33,387 nucleotides of DNA, from positions 1 through 33,387 of the forward strand of contig DHHF01000005.1 of the NCBI GenBank assembly GCA_002403155.1. Direction: 5' to 3'. Below the pieces are notes generated by a model, which searched no databases, had not been told where the DNA came from, and saw only the letters and a program-made list of their open reading frames with translations. Both the position numbers and the translations under genes were made by a program. Position 1 is the stretch's first letter, and each line of letters starts with the position of its first letter. The DNA comes from Sulfurovum sp. UBA4779. Lineage in GTDB: Bacteria; Campylobacterota; Campylobacteria; Campylobacterales; Sulfurovaceae. Positions 33,329-33,387 of this stretch are shown here, piece by piece.

Positions 33329-33387
33329 GCGGGAGTAGCTCAGTTGGCTAGAGCGTCAGCCTTCCAAGCTGAGGGTCGCGGGTTCGA
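33329..33387 (+). tRNA. tRNA-Gly (anticodon TCC), cut by the window edge
   Basis: Begins GCGGGAGTAGCTCAGTTGG. The anticodon stem TCAGC/GCTGA encloses CTTCCAA, giving TCC. The T arm starts (CGCGGGTTCGA) and the window ends before the acceptor 3' strand. Confidence 0.93.

Noticed and set aside
33147..33387. tRNA genes as the attachment site of the element
   Set aside because: They lie 6 kb beyond the integrase and no tRNA 3' end copy occurs at either element boundary; the ybgC junction explains the insertion.

Overview
The window looks like a chromosomal segment of a Campylobacterota (Epsilonproteobacteria) species, probably a Sulfurimonas/Sulfurovum-type chemolithotroph. That is inferred from the AT-rich composition, AcnB-type aconitase, a short FtsK, the AmmeMemoRadiSam pair and a DUF389 membrane protein; no 16S or other decisive marker is present. 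Two core stretches flank one integrated mobile element of about 18.8 kb.

Left core (1-8.4 kb): a tightly overlapped minus-strand operon amrS-amrB-pcm, a small dual CDGSH iron-sulfur protein, the 3' stump of a lost gene with its terminator still attached, a CopA-type metal P-ATPase with YHS and Cys-rich metal-binding N-terminal domains, a DUF389/TIGR00341 membrane protein, and a transposase remnant. Right core (27.2-33.4 kb): ybgC-type thioesterase, acnB, a conserved small protein, ftsK, tRNA-Leu(CAA) and the first part of tRNA-Gly(TCC).

The element (about 8.39-27.20 kb) sits in the 5' end of ybgC. A nine-codon stump of a second ybgC start remains at the left junction, and the functional ybgC at the right junction carries a start region supplied by the element. 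The left arm holds accessory genes on the minus strand: a nucleotidyltransferase-type toxin-antitoxin pair behind a perfect-consensus sigma70 promoter, two small unknown genes, and a 1425-residue nuclease-STAND NTPase resembling Avs antiviral sensors. Next comes an oriT that matches the RP4/IncP oriT design in every part: a CACCC-GGGTG palindrome followed by GGTGCGAATAAG, a 17-bp inverted repeat, and the nic motif ATCCTGC. TraK lies directly downstream of nic.

Two cargo genes (a membrane-anchored protein and a PIN-like nuclease) lie behind traK, bracketed by a duplicated traK 3' end. After a divergently transcribed HTH regulator, a long plus-strand operon encodes a small HTH protein, a DUF4373 protein, TraL (ParA-like), a TraM-like protein, TrbJ, a TrbK-like lipoprotein, a two-helix membrane protein, TrbL, TraJ, the TraI/MOBP relaxase, an excisionase-like protein and a tyrosine integrase.

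The element thus has a full RP4-like relaxosome and its own VirB5/VirB6 analogues (TrbJ/TrbL), but no VirB4 ATPase, no coupling protein and no outer-membrane core. It reads as an integrative mobilizable element that must borrow a helper's mating apparatus while supplying a few pore subunits of its own, and that carries an antiviral sensor as cargo.
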